Position numbers and translations under genes: made by a program. A model generated the notes under the pieces. That model saw only the letters and a list, made by a program, of their open reading frames with translations, did not search any database and was not told the origin of the DNA. From contig NZ_FQYP01000002.1 of NCBI RefSeq assembly GCF_900141785.1, positions 372,001-436,000 of the forward strand: 64,000 nucleotides of DNA, written 5' to 3'. Each line of letters begins with the position of its first letter. Position 1 is the first letter of the stretch. This DNA comes from Aquimarina spongiae (GTDB lineage Bacteria; Bacteroidota; Bacteroidia; Flavobacteriales; Flavobacteriaceae). Below are positions 1 through 8,687 of this stretch, piece by piece.

Positions 1-124
1 CAGCACTGGTTTTGAAGATCCACGAACCCAATGTAGCCACAAGAAACAATGCCACATTAATAACGATAAGCTTAATGATAATATTTGCAGTCTTAAACTG
101 ATATGTAAAATTAGTTGATGTCAT
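1..124 (-). CDS. Rhomboid family protease, N-terminal fragment (cut by window edge)
   Basis: The first 41 codons of a minus-strand gene run off the left edge. The start ATG lies at 124-122, one base beyond the stop of the rhomboid gene upstream. The translated start (MTSTNFTYQFKTANIIIKLI, then a hydrophobic stretch) looks like the first membrane segment of the second rhomboid paralogue that often sits in tandem with a first one in Flavobacteriia. The catalytic Ser/His part is outside the window, so the family call rests on this short N-terminus and on the neighbour. Confidence 0.6.
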   Translation of the reverse strand, partial: MTSTNFTYQFKTANIIIKLIVINVALFLVATLGSWIFKTSA

Positions 125-125
125 A

Positions 126-878
126 TCAATACCAACGATGTTGATTAAACGAATTCTTTTTCCAATACCACATAGTGACAAATCCAATTACCGCACCTCC
201 TATATGTGCCCAATGCGCAACATTAGAAGGTCCCAAAATAGCCTGTCCTGTAATCCCTCCCCAAAGATCCAATAAGAAATATCCTCCTATTAAATATTTA
301 GCTTTAATAGGTATTGGTATAAATATAATATATAAGGGCAAGTTAGGAAACAATACCGCAAAAGCAGCCAAAACTCCAAAAATTGCACCCGACGCTCCTA
401 CCATAGGAGTTACATAAGCTCGAATCATTTTCTCGGTAACCTCTTGCGGAATATTAGGGTAAACCTTGTATTGACCCGAAGCAATTGTTTCCTGGATGAA
501 TGTATTTATTTCTGCCGAAGAAAAACCTGCCTCCAAATAAGCCTGGTAACCTGGCGCAAACTGAAAATAGGTAAAAAGAATTTGAAACCCAACTGCACCA
601 AGTCCTGAAAAAAAGTAAACGAATAAAAATTTTCGTTGTCCCAATGAATTTTCCAAATGGCTTCCAAACATGTATAGAGCAAACATATTAAAGAAGATAT
701 GACCTGCATCGGCGTGCATAAACATATGGGTAACAATCTGCCAAATCTGAAAATTATCATTTTTTGGGAACCACAACGCTAACCATTCAAACGCATGATC
801 ACCAAGTGAGATAGACCCGATAAAAAAAATGATATTAATTATCAGTAAGACTTTTACTGTTTCTGTGATTCTCCCCAT
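126..878 (-). CDS. Rhomboid family intramembrane serine protease
   Basis: A 250-residue polytopic membrane protein that should cleave membrane-spanning substrates within the bilayer. The rhomboid signatures are present: HMFMHADAGH with Asn64 around 51-70, the nucleophile motif GASGAIFG with Ser163, and the catalytic His225 in AHWAHIGG. The length is normal for a six-helix bacterial rhomboid, with an insert between helices (about 105-155). It starts directly after the mutL stop codon, and a second rhomboid follows one base later, so mutL and both rhomboids are probably co-transcribed. Substrates cannot be predicted from sequence. Confidence 0.92.
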   Translation of the reverse strand: MGRITETVKVLLIINIIFFIGSISLGDHAFEWLALWFPKNDNFQIWQIVTHMFMHADAGHIFFNMFALYMFGSHLENSLGQRKFLFVYFFSGLGAVGFQILFTYFQFAPGYQAYLEAGFSSAEINTFIQETIASGQYKVYPNIPQEVTEKMIRAYVTPMVGASGAIFGVLAAFAVLFPNLPLYIIFIPIPIKAKYLIGGYFLLDLWGGITGQAILGPSNVAHWAHIGGAVIGFVTMWYWKKNSFNQHRWY

Positions 879-2783
879 TTAAAAAAATTTCTTATCGATC
901 TCATCTACCGAAAACGTGATGAAAGTCGTCTTATTATCTGGTGTTATTGTTGGCTCGGTACAAGCAAAAAGACTATTAGCCAAATACTGTATTTGTTCTG
1001 CACCTAATTCAGTACCCGTTCTTACCGCTATACTCTTTGCCATAGATTTTGCTAATGCATCGGTTTGAGAAAATCCGCTATCCGGAACATCATTCTCCAA
1101 ATCACTTATCAATTGTTCCAAAAGTGTTCCCACTTCTTTCTCTCCTACTACAGATGGAATCGCGGTTATTTCCAGCTCTCCCAAATTGTCGTCGCCAAAA
1201 ACAAATCCAGTATTTTCTAATTGCTCTTTTACGGTATCCAAAAGTGCCATTTCTGTTTTTGACAACGAAATTTTAAGCGGAAATAACAATTGTTGACTTA
1301 CTGAGCTAGCCATGGTAATACTACGAAGTAATTCTTCGTATAAAATTCGTTGATGTGCTCGATGTTGGTGTATAATCACCATTCCACTTTTGATGGTGGT
1401 CACTATATATTTCTTTTGTAATTGATAGGTGTTTTGATGCACCAAATCCTTTTTTTCATCATCTTCAAACAGGGATCCAGTTACTTCAGCACTTTCAAAT
1501 TCTATGGTAGAAAAACCTTCTTCTTTTTCTGTTTTGGCTTCAGTAGGTGAAGTTATAGGGTCCTCCGACTCTAAACCTACATATAGATTCTCCCAGTTAC
1601 CGGCTGATTCCTTTTTGAAAGATGAAAATGAAGACTTTCCAGAAGATTGACTACCTGCTGAAGAAGAACTACTCTCTTTAAAAGGATTAAAATTACGGTC
1701 CACCTCTACTTTGGGTATCTGAGCTGCCTTATTCTTATATTCATAAGGGGTATCCATCGTTGCATCCCGATCAAAATCTAATATAGGAGCTACATTAAAT
1801 TGTCCCAAACTATGCTTTATCGTTGATCGTAACATTGCATATAATGCATGTTCATCTTCGAACTTGATCTCTGTTTTGGTTGGATGGATATTGATATCTA
1901 CTGTTTCCGGATTTACTTCTAAATAAATAAAATAACTGGGATGCGTTTTTTCTTTTACTAATCCTTCAAAAGCAGCATTTACCGCATGGTTCAAATATGG
2001 GCTTTTGATGTATCGATGATTAACAAAGAAAAACTGCTCTCCTCTAGTTTTTTTGGCATACTCTGGCTTCCCCACAAAACCACTGATGGTGACTAAATCG
2101 GTCTCTTCAGATATGGGCACTAATTTTTCATTGGTTTTACCACTAAAGATGTTTACTATGCGTTGTCGATAATTTGAAACCGGCAGATTGAAGATCTCAC
2201 TACCGTTATGATACATATCAAAACGAATATCCGGATGCGCCATAGTCACTCTATGAAACTCATCGATAATATGACGTAACTCTACAGCATTTGATTTCAA
2301 AAAATTACGTCGCGCCGGAATATTATAAAACAGGTTTTTTACGCATATCGAAGTACCCTTGGGTGTTACACATGCTTCTTGAGAGGTAATCTTACTACCT
2401 TCTATTTTGATTTCGGCACCCACCTCATCACCTTCTTGCTTGGTTTTAAGCTCTACATGGGCTATCGCAGCAATAGATGCCAACGCCTCACCACGGAACC
2501 CCTTGGTATCCAGATGAAACAAATCCTCTGCAGATTTGATTTTTGAAGTAGCATGTCGCTCAAAACTCAATCTGGCATCGGTATTGCTCATCCCTACTCC
2601 ATCATCAATAACCTGGATTAAGGTTTTACCTGCTTCTTTTATAATTAGTTTTATATACGATGCTTTTGCATCAATCGCATTTTCTAATAATTCTTTTACT
2701 ACAGAAGCTGGTCGCTGAACCACCTCTCCTGCAGCAATTTGATTAGCAACGTGATCTGGTAATAGTTGTATGATATTAGACAT
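879..2783 (-). CDS. mutL: DNA mismatch repair protein MutL
   Basis: A 634-residue MutL. The N-terminal GHKL ATPase carries the N-box (LLENAIDA), the DDGVGM motif and TKGFRGEALASI. A low-complexity Ser/Lys linker (about 365-400) joins it to a C-terminal dimerisation domain (about 450-634). It couples MutS mismatch recognition to strand removal. The C-terminal domain lacks clear endonuclease signatures: the usual DQHA(x)2E(x)4E element reads HQHRAHQRILYE, and no CPHGRP-like motif is seen near the end, where the sequence is ACTEPTITPDN. It lies one base from a small membrane protein gene upstream and directly before the rhomboid gene, so it is part of a tight minus-strand operon. Confidence 0.96.
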   Translation of the reverse strand: MSNIIQLLPDHVANQIAAGEVVQRPASVVKELLENAIDAKASYIKLIIKEAGKTLIQVIDDGVGMSNTDARLSFERHATSKIKSAEDLFHLDTKGFRGEALASIAAIAHVELKTKQEGDEVGAEIKIEGSKITSQEACVTPKGTSICVKNLFYNIPARRNFLKSNAVELRHIIDEFHRVTMAHPDIRFDMYHNGSEIFNLPVSNYRQRIVNIFSGKTNEKLVPISEETDLVTISGFVGKPEYAKKTRGEQFFFVNHRYIKSPYLNHAVNAAFEGLVKEKTHPSYFIYLEVNPETVDINIHPTKTEIKFEDEHALYAMLRSTIKHSLGQFNVAPILDFDRDATMDTPYEYKNKAAQIPKVEVDRNFNPFKESSSSSAGSQSSGKSSFSSFKKESAGNWENLYVGLESEDPITSPTEAKTEKEEGFSTIEFESAEVTGSLFEDDEKKDLVHQNTYQLQKKYIVTTIKSGMVIIHQHRAHQRILYEELLRSITMASSVSQQLLFPLKISLSKTEMALLDTVKEQLENTGFVFGDDNLGELEITAIPSVVGEKEVGTLLEQLISDLENDVPDSGFSQTDALAKSMAKSIAVRTGTELGAEQIQYLANSLFACTEPTITPDNKTTFITFSVDEIDKKFF

Positions 2784-3074
2784 TTATCGTCTTGCAGTAA
2801 ATATGGATAAATCAAAATCTATTAGAAACAGGAATACAAAAAGTAAGATCATAAAAATAACAAGAACTCTTCTATTGATTTTTCTATCTGATTCATGTCT
2901 TAGTTCATTCCAGGCATTTTTGAAACGATCCTTAAGGTTTCCAGTCTTACCAATCGTACTTCGGTATTCATCAAACTTATGTCCGATTTGATAAGGGCTA
3001 CCTTCTCCTTTATCGTCCCAATACCTTGGCGTGTAACTAAACTTTTTATTTTTTCTTGTCTTAAAAATTCCCAT
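2784..3074 (-). CDS. Small membrane protein of unknown function, flavobacterial
   Basis: A 96-residue protein with a basic, soluble N-terminal part (FSYTPRYWDDKGEGSPYQ near 13-30) and one hydrophobic segment close to the C-terminus (about 69-87), so it is probably a tail-anchored inner membrane protein. Homologues in Flavobacteriia often carry the label 'riboflavin synthase subunit beta', which appears to be a transfer error from the neighbouring ribH; nothing in this sequence resembles a riboflavin enzyme. It directly abuts mutL and is probably the first gene of the mutL-rhomboid operon. A TATATTTG promoter element ends only 8 bases before its ATG. Confidence 0.8.
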   Translation of the reverse strand: MGIFKTRKNKKFSYTPRYWDDKGEGSPYQIGHKFDEYRSTIGKTGNLKDRFKNAWNELRHESDRKINRRVLVIFMILLFVFLFLIDFDLSIFTARR

Positions 3075-3082
3075 AACGTATT

Positions 3083-3090
3083 CAAATATA
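3083..3090 (-). promoter_or_regulatory. Candidate -7 element (TATATTTG) for the mutL operon
   Basis: Read on the minus strand, the sequence TATATTTG matches the Bacteroidota -7 consensus TAnnTTTG. It ends 8 bases before the ATG at 3074, so the transcript would have almost no leader. No clear TTG is seen at the expected -33 distance. Confidence 0.45.
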
Positions 3091-3100
3091 CTTAAAATGC

Positions 3101-3130
3101 ATTGTAATGTAAAGCTTTTAGCATTACAAT
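3101..3130. repeat. Inverted repeat between ribH and the mutL operon
   Basis: Perfect 9-bp arms ATTGTAATG (3101-3109) and CATTACAAT (3122-3130) flank a 12-bp spacer. The repeat lies downstream of ribH and just upstream of the TATATTTG element at 3083-3090, near where its -33 region should be. It could be a weak ribH terminator or an operator; no strong U-tract follows it. Confidence 0.5.
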
Positions 3131-3175
3131 AACATCAAGCAACACTTGTGCCAAATAAAGAAATTAAATGGAAGA

Positions 3176-3682
3176 TTATTCTTTGTAGAATTTGGAATCT
3201 TTTCTTAGCTGAGCCATTTTAATCGCTGCTATCGCCGCTTCTGTGCCTTTATTCCCGTGTTTACCCCCTGATCTATCTATGGATTGCTGCATATTATTGT
3301 CGGTAAGCACACAGAAGATTACTGGGATATCATTTTGGATATTTAAATCCTTGATCCCTTGGGTAACTCCTTCGCATACAAAATCGAAGTGTTTGGTTTC
3401 CCCTTGAATCACGGATCCTATAGCAATAATTGCATCCAGCATATCAAAGGACTCTTGCATCTTTTTGCAACCGTAAATCAACTCAAAACTTCCGGGAACA
3501 TTCCATCGAACAATATTCTCTTTGATAGCACCACAATCAATAAATGCATCAAAAGCTCCCTGAAAAAGACCTTGAGTTATGTTTTCGTTCCATTCTGAAA
3601 CAACAATCCCAAACCGAAAGTTTTTCGCGTTTGGGATTGTTGCTTTATCGTATTGTGATAAATTTTTATTTTCTGTAGCCAT
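3176..3682 (-). CDS. ribH: 6,7-dimethyl-8-ribityllumazine synthase
   Basis: A 168-residue lumazine synthase catalysing the penultimate step of riboflavin synthesis, condensing 5-amino-6-ribitylamino-uracil with 3,4-dihydroxy-2-butanone 4-phosphate. Visible family motifs are FGIVVSEWN (24-32), PGSFEL (63-68), the substrate loop GSVIQGETKHFDFV with catalytic His98, and GNKGTEAAIAA near the C-terminus. The length is normal for this family. It lies downstream of a TPR membrane protein gene (78-nt gap) on the same strand. No FMN riboswitch was recognised upstream, and no other rib gene is nearby. Confidence 0.96.
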   Translation of the reverse strand: MATENKNLSQYDKATIPNAKNFRFGIVVSEWNENITQGLFQGAFDAFIDCGAIKENIVRWNVPGSFELIYGCKKMQESFDMLDAIIAIGSVIQGETKHFDFVCEGVTQGIKDLNIQNDIPVIFCVLTDNNMQQSIDRSGGKHGNKGTEAAIAAIKMAQLRKDSKFYKE

Positions 3683-3760
3683 TCGTTTACGTTAAGCGTT
3701 TAGGATCATGAGTTAAGAGTTACTCATACAATCACTACACTCTTAACTAGACAATCACGA

Positions 3761-4534
3761 CTATTTTTGCATTCCACGTGCTTTTCCTAAGTGTACGTCT
3801 GCTTGATTTGCTTCTACACTTTTAGGAAATTCGTTTTTAATTCTTTCCAAATACTGCACCGCTACTTCTGATTTACCCAAAGAAATTGCGGTAATTGCAG
3901 CTTTCAATAAAAATTTAGGAGTAGTAAAATTATTAGTTTTTGAAGAAGCTGCTTTTTCATAATATCCTAAAGCTTCATCTTGTTGGTTTAATTGAGCAAA
4001 AGCATCTCCAATACCTCCCAAAGCTAATGGACCTAACATCTCATCATCGCTTTTGAAGTTATCCAAATAATCGATCGCTTCCTGATACTTATTCATATTC
4101 AAATAAGAAAAACCAACATAATAATTGGCAAGGTTAGCCGCTTTTGTACCTCCGTAATTATCTATGATTTCTAAAAATCCGTATTTACCTTCTCCTCCAT
4201 TAAGAGCTAGATTGTATATAGAGTCACGAACTGTAGAATTACCATTTATTGCAAGGTCAAAATATTGTTGGGCTTGAAACATCTCGTTGGCTGCTTCTTG
4301 TTCTTTTGGCTCCTGGATAAACTTTTGAAATCCTAAATAACCCAAAATTATCAAAGCAATAAGCCCTACACCACCTAAAATGTATTTTTGATTTGCTGCA
4401 ACCCATTCTTCAGTTTTAGAAGCACCTTCATCCAAGGTGTTAAACACTTCGGCTGTTGTTGAGTTTTCTTCAACCTGTTCTACTTCTTCCGCTTTATTTT
4501 TTGGTTTGTATCCGCGTTTCTTGTAAGTTGCCAT
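3761..4534 (-). CDS. Membrane-anchored tetratricopeptide repeat protein (YfgM-like)
   Basis: A 257-residue protein with an acidic cytoplasmic N-terminus (1-48), one transmembrane helix (about 49-70, YILGGVGLIALIILGYLGF) and an extracytoplasmic TPR region (about 80-250) with motifs such as KYQEAIDYLDNF and QQDEALGYYEKAA. This arrangement matches the YfgM/TPR_21 group, which is associated with the SecYEG translocon and periplasmic chaperones in proteobacteria. A similar envelope-scaffold role here is inference only. It is divergent from recF, with 136 nt of AT-rich sequence between them. Confidence 0.8.
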   Translation of the reverse strand: MATYKKRGYKPKNKAEEVEQVEENSTTAEVFNTLDEGASKTEEWVAANQKYILGGVGLIALIILGYLGFQKFIQEPKEQEAANEMFQAQQYFDLAINGNSTVRDSIYNLALNGGEGKYGFLEIIDNYGGTKAANLANYYVGFSYLNMNKYQEAIDYLDNFKSDDEMLGPLALGGIGDAFAQLNQQDEALGYYEKAASSKTNNFTTPKFLLKAAITAISLGKSEVAVQYLERIKNEFPKSVEANQADVHLGKARGMQK

Positions 4535-4670
4535 AAATTTTCTTTAATGAAGGGCAAAAATAAAATTTTTATTCATAATTAAAAGCACAAGTATTTATTA
4601 TTTTTCAATATTTTGCACCGATTAATTGCGAATCTTATTTCTAGCACTATCTGTTGATCATCAGTGTTTT

Positions 4671-5750
4671 ATGTTTTTAAAATCACTTTCTTTACTCAAT
4701 TATAAGAATTTTGAATCGATTGATTTCGAATTTGACCACAAGATAAATTGTCTCGTAGGAAACAATGGAGTGGGCAAAACCAATATTCTAGATGCCATTT
4801 ACCACCTTTCCTTTGGGAAAAGTTATTTTAATCCGGTGACGAGTCAAAATATTAGACACGGTACAGATTTTTTTGTTATTGATGGTCTCTATGAAAAGAA
4901 CGAACGAGAAGAGAAAGTTATTGTAAGTACCAAAAGAGGACAAAAAAAAGTTATTAAACGCAACGGAAAAGTATATGATACTTTTAGTGAACACATTGGT
5001 TTTTTACCACTAGTCATTATTTCTCCGGCGGATAGGGATTTGATTACCGAAGGAAGTGATACCCGACGTAAATTTATTGATGGGGTAATATCACAAAGTG
5101 ATCATGGTTATTTAACTACCTTATTAAAGTACTCCAAACTGGTCTCACAGCGTAATTCACTCCTCAAATATTTTAGTGCCAATAACACCTTTGATGCCAC
5201 CCAACTAGATATCTATAACCAACAACTAGATGAATTAGGAAATGTGATCTATGAAAAAAGGGTAGCCTTCCTGGATACCTTTATTCCTATTTTTATTAAT
5301 CGATATCAAGCCATAAGTTCTGGCAAAGAAAATATTTCGCTCACCTACCAAAGTAAATTATCTCAAAATCGTTTGTTGGTTTTATTAGAGCAAAATCTGG
5401 AAAAAGATCGTGCATTACAGTATACCAGTGTTGGAATTCATAAAGATGATTTGTCCTTTGAAATTGAAGGGTATCCTATCAAAAAATTTGGTAGCCAGGG
5501 CCAACAAAAATCATTTTTGATTGCATTGAAATTAGCTCAATTTGATTTTATCAAAAAACAAAGCAATGTGAATCCAATTCTTTTACTAGATGATATTTTT
5601 GATAAATTAGACGAAAAGCGTGTGGAGCATATCGTTAAGTTGGTAGATGATCAAAATTTTGGACAGCTATTTATTAGTGACACCCATGCTGACAGAACAG
5701 AAGAGGTGGTTAAAAAGATTTCACAGAGTTATAAAATTTTTAAGCTGTAG
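4671..5750 (+). CDS. recF: DNA replication and repair protein RecF
   Basis: An SMC-like ATPase of 359 residues that loads RecA onto gapped DNA with RecO and RecR. Walker A is GNNGVGKT at 30-37, the signature motif [18 protein letters not shown] lies near 275-295 and Walker B is [12 protein letters not shown] near 305-316. I chose the ATG at 4671 because the protein then begins [14 protein letters not shown], as RecF proteins do; an in-frame TTG at 4626 adds 15 unlikely residues. A lipoprotein gene follows 5 nt after the stop, so recF leads a three-gene operon. Confidence 0.95.
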   Translation: MFLKSLSLLNYKNFESIDFEFDHKINCLVGNNGVGKTNILDAIYHLSFGKSYFNPVTSQNIRHGTDFFVIDGLYEKNEREEKVIVSTKRGQKKVIKRNGKVYDTFSEHIGFLPLVIISPADRDLITEGSDTRRKFIDGVISQSDHGYLTTLLKYSKLVSQRNSLLKYFSANNTFDATQLDIYNQQLDELGNVIYEKRVAFLDTFIPIFINRYQAISSGKENISLTYQSKLSQNRLLVLLEQNLEKDRALQYTSVGIHKDDLSFEIEGYPIKKFGSQGQQKSFLIALKLAQFDFIKKQSNVNPILLLDDIFDKLDEKRVEHIVKLVDDQNFGQLFISDTHADRTEEVVKKISQSYKIFKL

Positions 5751-5755
5751 ACATC

Positions 5756-6169
5756 ATGAAAAAAATATTTTTTGTCTTACTACTAGGATTATGCGCTGCT
5801 TGTACAAAAGTAGATCCAAATAGCTATAAAAAACACATCAACGGGTATTGGGAAATTGAGCGTGTAGTGCTATCTACTGGTGAGGAAAAAGAGTACAATT
5901 TCAATCAAAGTATCGATTTTTTTGAATTAAAAGATACTATAGGAACTCGAAAAAAAGTACAACCCAAAATAGAAGGGAATTTCATTGTAACTCGAGATAG
6001 TGAAACGTTTGTGGTAAAAATCGAAAATGATAGTTTAAGAATGTACTACACCACTCCTCTTGACTCCTGGAGAGAAACTGTAATTTCTGCCAAAGAAAAC
6101 CAGATCATCATCAAGAATGAAGCTGGAAATATGTACTTTTATAAACGCTATCAAAAGATTGAATTATAA
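5756..6169 (+). CDS. Small lipoprotein, lipocalin-like, function unknown
   Basis: A 137-residue protein with a lipoprotein signal peptide (lipobox LCAAC, lipidated Cys16). The mature part alternates short beta strands (for example GYWEIERVVLSTGEE and MYFYKRYQKIEL), suggestive of a small lipocalin-like beta barrel. No specific function is recognisable. The gene sits between recF (5-nt gap) and the DUF721 gene, whose ATG overlaps its stop codon (TAATG). This gives firm operon context but no functional hint. Confidence 0.8.
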   Translation: MKKIFFVLLLGLCAACTKVDPNSYKKHINGYWEIERVVLSTGEEKEYNFNQSIDFFELKDTIGTRKKVQPKIEGNFIVTRDSETFVVKIENDSLRMYYTTPLDSWRETVISAKENQIIIKNEAGNMYFYKRYQKIEL

Positions 6170-6465
6170 TGGCAAAAAGGAATCGTGAACATCAAAGCTT
6201 GAAAGAGGTTTTAGAAAACTTTGTTACCGACAACAACTTGCAAAAAGGGTTAGACAAAGTTAATGCTAAAGAAGTATGGGCAAAAGTTATGGGACCTGCG
6301 ATTATGAATTATACTCAAAACATCAAGCTAGAACGCAACACCTTGTTCGTACAGTTAAACTCATCTGTATTACGAGAAGAATTGAGCTATGGTACACAAA
6401 AAATTATCACCAACCTTAATGAAGAGTTAGGCAGAGAGCTGATCCAAAAACTAGTCTTGCGCTAA
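6169..6465 (+). CDS. DUF721 (DciA-related) protein
   Basis: A 98-residue protein of the DUF721 group. The typical pattern is visible: a helical N-terminus, a central VWAKVMGPAIMNYTQNIKLERNTLFVQL and a C-terminal SVLREELSYGTQKIITNLNEE. Some DUF721/DciA proteins help load or operate the replicative helicase DnaB, and the link with recF makes a DNA-metabolism role plausible, though this is inference. Its start codon overlaps the previous stop by one base. Its 3' end overlaps the convergent thioesterase gene by 15 nt. Confidence 0.85.
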   Translation: MAKRNREHQSLKEVLENFVTDNNLQKGLDKVNAKEVWAKVMGPAIMNYTQNIKLERNTLFVQLNSSVLREELSYGTQKIITNLNEELGRELIQKLVLR

Positions 6466-6843
6466 TCGATCTTTTACATACTCTATTTTAGTTTTACCAT
6501 GAGGTGTAGGTCTGCCATTTTCATCCAAATTCACCAATGTAATATTTTCCACGTTGATAATCGTCTTCCTGGTTAACTTATTACGGACCGTACATTTTAA
6601 TACCAAAGAGGTATTTCCAAATTTTACCACATCCATACCTATTTCTACGATATCTCCCTGTACCGCAGAGCTCACAAAGTTGATTTCTGACATAAATTTG
6701 GTGACTACCCTTTTATTCTCTAGCTGTATTACTCCATATAATGCCGCCTCTTCGTCTATCCATTCCAGTAATCGACCTCCAAATAAGGTTTCATTAGGGT
6801 TTAAGTCTCCAGGCTTTACAACTTTTCTGGTGTGATATCTCAT
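6451..6843 (-). CDS. Acyl-CoA thioesterase, hotdog fold (YciA/ACOT type)
   Basis: A 130-residue single hotdog domain that should hydrolyse acyl-CoA to free acid and CoA. The motif NPNETLFGGRLLEWIDEEAALYG (about 15-37), with the catalytic Asn/Asp region, and the strand FVSSAVQGDIVEIG are characteristic of the YciA/ACOT7 thioesterases. It is a single gene convergent with the recF operon and overlapping DUF721 by 15 nt at the 3' ends. Chain-length preference cannot be read from sequence. Confidence 0.88.
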   Translation of the reverse strand: MRYHTRKVVKPGDLNPNETLFGGRLLEWIDEEAALYGVIQLENKRVVTKFMSEINFVSSAVQGDIVEIGMDVVKFGNTSLVLKCTVRNKLTRKTIINVENITLVNLDENGRPTPHGKTKIEYVKDRLAQD

Positions 6844-7002
6844 AATTTCTTTGTTTTTCCTACTACAAAGGTATCGAAAACCATAATAAAAATGCAGTGT
6901 TTATAGGGTACTGAATAAAAATTATGAGATTGAGAATTATTACTTCCTTACATTACCATAACAGGAATTATAGGATTTGGATTTTATGAAAACTTAAGTG
7001 TT

Positions 7003-8427
7003 TTAGGGCACGGTTACCGTTACACAAAACTTTGGAGCGGGTTCGCATCCTGCGATTTCACTCTCAATACAAACTTCATAAGTACCTGGTGTAAACTGAA
7101 ATGTAAATGTATTATCTCCGGCTACTCCTCCATCGGTCTCCTGAGGTTCTCCATCGATAGTCCATTGGTAGGTAACTTGCTCTATTCCTAAGAAATCAGC
7201 ATTGAATACATAGGTATTTGTATTTCCTTCTTGTTCTGCGGTAAAGAACAATTCTGGGCATACGATAATATCCTGGCAAAATTCTGTTCCCTGCGGACAC
7301 AATGGTGTCTCTGTAGCAATGCACACTCGATGTGCTCCAGGAGTAAATTGAAATACAAAATTATTGTCACCTTGGGCTCCACCATCATTTTCTTCGATTA
7401 CCTGATCATCAACTACCCAATTATATTGGGTATCACTGATCCCTTCGAAATTTGCCGTGAAATTATACTGAAAAGTTCCTTGCTCTTGCTCAAAAGTAAA
7501 TCCAAGATTAGGACATCTACTTTCTACAACAAGGGTTTGGCAAGCTTCTTTCCCCTCTGGGCAATCTGGAGACACCACTTTTACACAAACTTCATAAGTT
7601 CCTGGTGTGAATTCTTGTCTGAATATATTTCCATCCAGAACCGCATTAGATACTACTTGACCATCAATTTTTAGCGAAACTTGAAAATTATCAAGAATTT
7701 CGAAATTAGTAACGATTTCGTACAGCGTATCAGAAACCGACCGAATTTCAAAACGAATATTGGGACACCCCACGCAACTATTAATAATGCTATAAAACTC
7801 AAAATAAGAAGAAACCGTTTCAGAGACCAAATCAGGCCCCACTAACACATTAATTGGAAACCTGAAATTAGGTTGATAAGTACCTCCCTGATCCATAAGG
7901 AACCCTACAAAAGCTTCCTGATTTTCTATGGTTACTTCTGCATTTTGGCTATTAATTACCGTAATTGGATAATCAAATTTGAAACATTGCCTAAACAACG
8001 CATTAAATTCATCTCTAAAGGTTCCAAGCTCGCACTCTCTTAATACTTCGATTAACCCAGCTTCATTCTGTATAGTAACAGGACTTGTACTCGTTCCAAA
8101 TTGAATGGTTACCGGGAATGCTAATCCAGTGATATTAAAATTTCCACTTTGGCCGGAGATCGCATCAACTAATCCTTGAAAATCGTTGATACGAATACTC
8201 GAATCGTTATTGAATCCCAGAACAATAGGATACTGAAATGAGAAACATAAATTATCTTCAGAAACTCCTGGTGTACTTACCAATTGGTTAAGTAATGTCA
8301 CCAAAGCAATAGAAGATGTAATCTCCCCTCTTTCTTCAGGAAAAAAGGAATCATCATCTACACATGAGCTTGCTAATACTAAAAATATTAGCGCCAATGT
8401 TTTGAAATATGTCTTGATTATCTTCAA
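7003..8427 (-). CDS. Repeat lipoprotein 1 with unique N-terminal domains and three Cys-rich Ig/PKD-like units
   Basis: A 474-residue surface lipoprotein. The signal peptide ends at lipidated Cys22 and is followed by VDDDS; acidic residues there match the surface-export signal known for Bacteroidota lipoproteins. Residues 61-148 and 148-221 form two related domains, each opening with a CFxFxYPI motif, that I do not recognise. Three ~85-residue units follow from Cys221, each with the pattern CPxLxF...W.(V/I)D...GTYEVC...CP.G...C. The start codon is TTG at 8427, the only start that keeps the signal peptide. A GGTAGGGT...CGTT promoter lies 25-50 nt upstream. Function unknown; adhesion or ligand capture is inference. 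Confidence 0.85.
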   Translation of the reverse strand: MKIIKTYFKTLALIFLVLASSCVDDDSFFPEERGEITSSIALVTLLNQLVSTPGVSEDNLCFSFQYPIVLGFNNDSSIRINDFQGLVDAISGQSGNFNITGLAFPVTIQFGTSTSPVTIQNEAGLIEVLRECELGTFRDEFNALFRQCFKFDYPITVINSQNAEVTIENQEAFVGFLMDQGGTYQPNFRFPINVLVGPDLVSETVSSYFEFYSIINSCVGCPNIRFEIRSVSDTLYEIVTNFEILDNFQVSLKIDGQVVSNAVLDGNIFRQEFTPGTYEVCVKVVSPDCPEGKEACQTLVVESRCPNLGFTFEQEQGTFQYNFTANFEGISDTQYNWVVDDQVIEENDGGAQGDNNFVFQFTPGAHRVCIATETPLCPQGTEFCQDIIVCPELFFTAEQEGNTNTYVFNADFLGIEQVTYQWTIDGEPQETDGGVAGDNTFTFQFTPGTYEVCIESEIAGCEPAPKFCVTVTVP

Positions 8428-8451
8428 AATAAAAGTGTCTTATATAGATAT

Positions 8452-8478
8452 AACGCTTTGAAAATCATTTACCCTACC
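8452..8478 (-). promoter_or_regulatory. ECF-type promoter of repeat lipoprotein 1
   Basis: On the minus strand GGTAGGGTAA (8478-8469) is followed after exactly 12 nt by GCGTT (8456-8452). The downstream bases ATATCTATATAAGACA closely resemble those at the fecR promoter. The same two boxes at the same spacing precede three other transcription units in this window. The CGTT box ends 25 nt before the TTG start. Confidence 0.75.
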
Positions 8479-8586
8479 CCCTTGCTCCTATCACTTATAT
8501 ACCTTGAAAGTATAAAATTTTGTTTACAATATAAAAAACGTCCGCTATTCAACAAGGTATTAGTTGAAGTTCGTATTATTTTACCA

Positions 8587-8627
8587 TAAAAAAAATCCCC
8601 AGAAGAAGTTGCCGTTCTCCTGGGGAT
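8587..8627 (-). terminator. Intrinsic terminator of repeat lipoprotein 2
   Basis: On the minus strand ATCCCCAG(G)AGAA pairs with TTCT(T)CTGGGGAT around a CGGCAAC loop and is followed by a run of eight T. It lies 60 nt after the stop of the 8688-10109 gene. Confidence 0.85.
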
Positions 8628-8687
8628 CAACCTAATTAATCTAACCTAAACTAAACCTATCTTATCGACGTTTAATTTTAAATTTCT

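Noticed and set aside
2784..3074. 'Riboflavin synthase subunit beta'
   Set aside because: No riboflavin enzyme motif; a single membrane segment and a basic N-terminus are all that is seen, and the true lumazine synthase is the next gene.
4626..4670. Upstream TTG start for recF
   Set aside because: It would add 15 residues ahead of the conserved [14 protein letters not shown] start.
7231..7674. A 147-codon frame antisense to repeat lipoprotein 1
   Set aside because: The minus-strand protein has signal peptide and repeat structure; the antisense frame is a by-product of the repeats.
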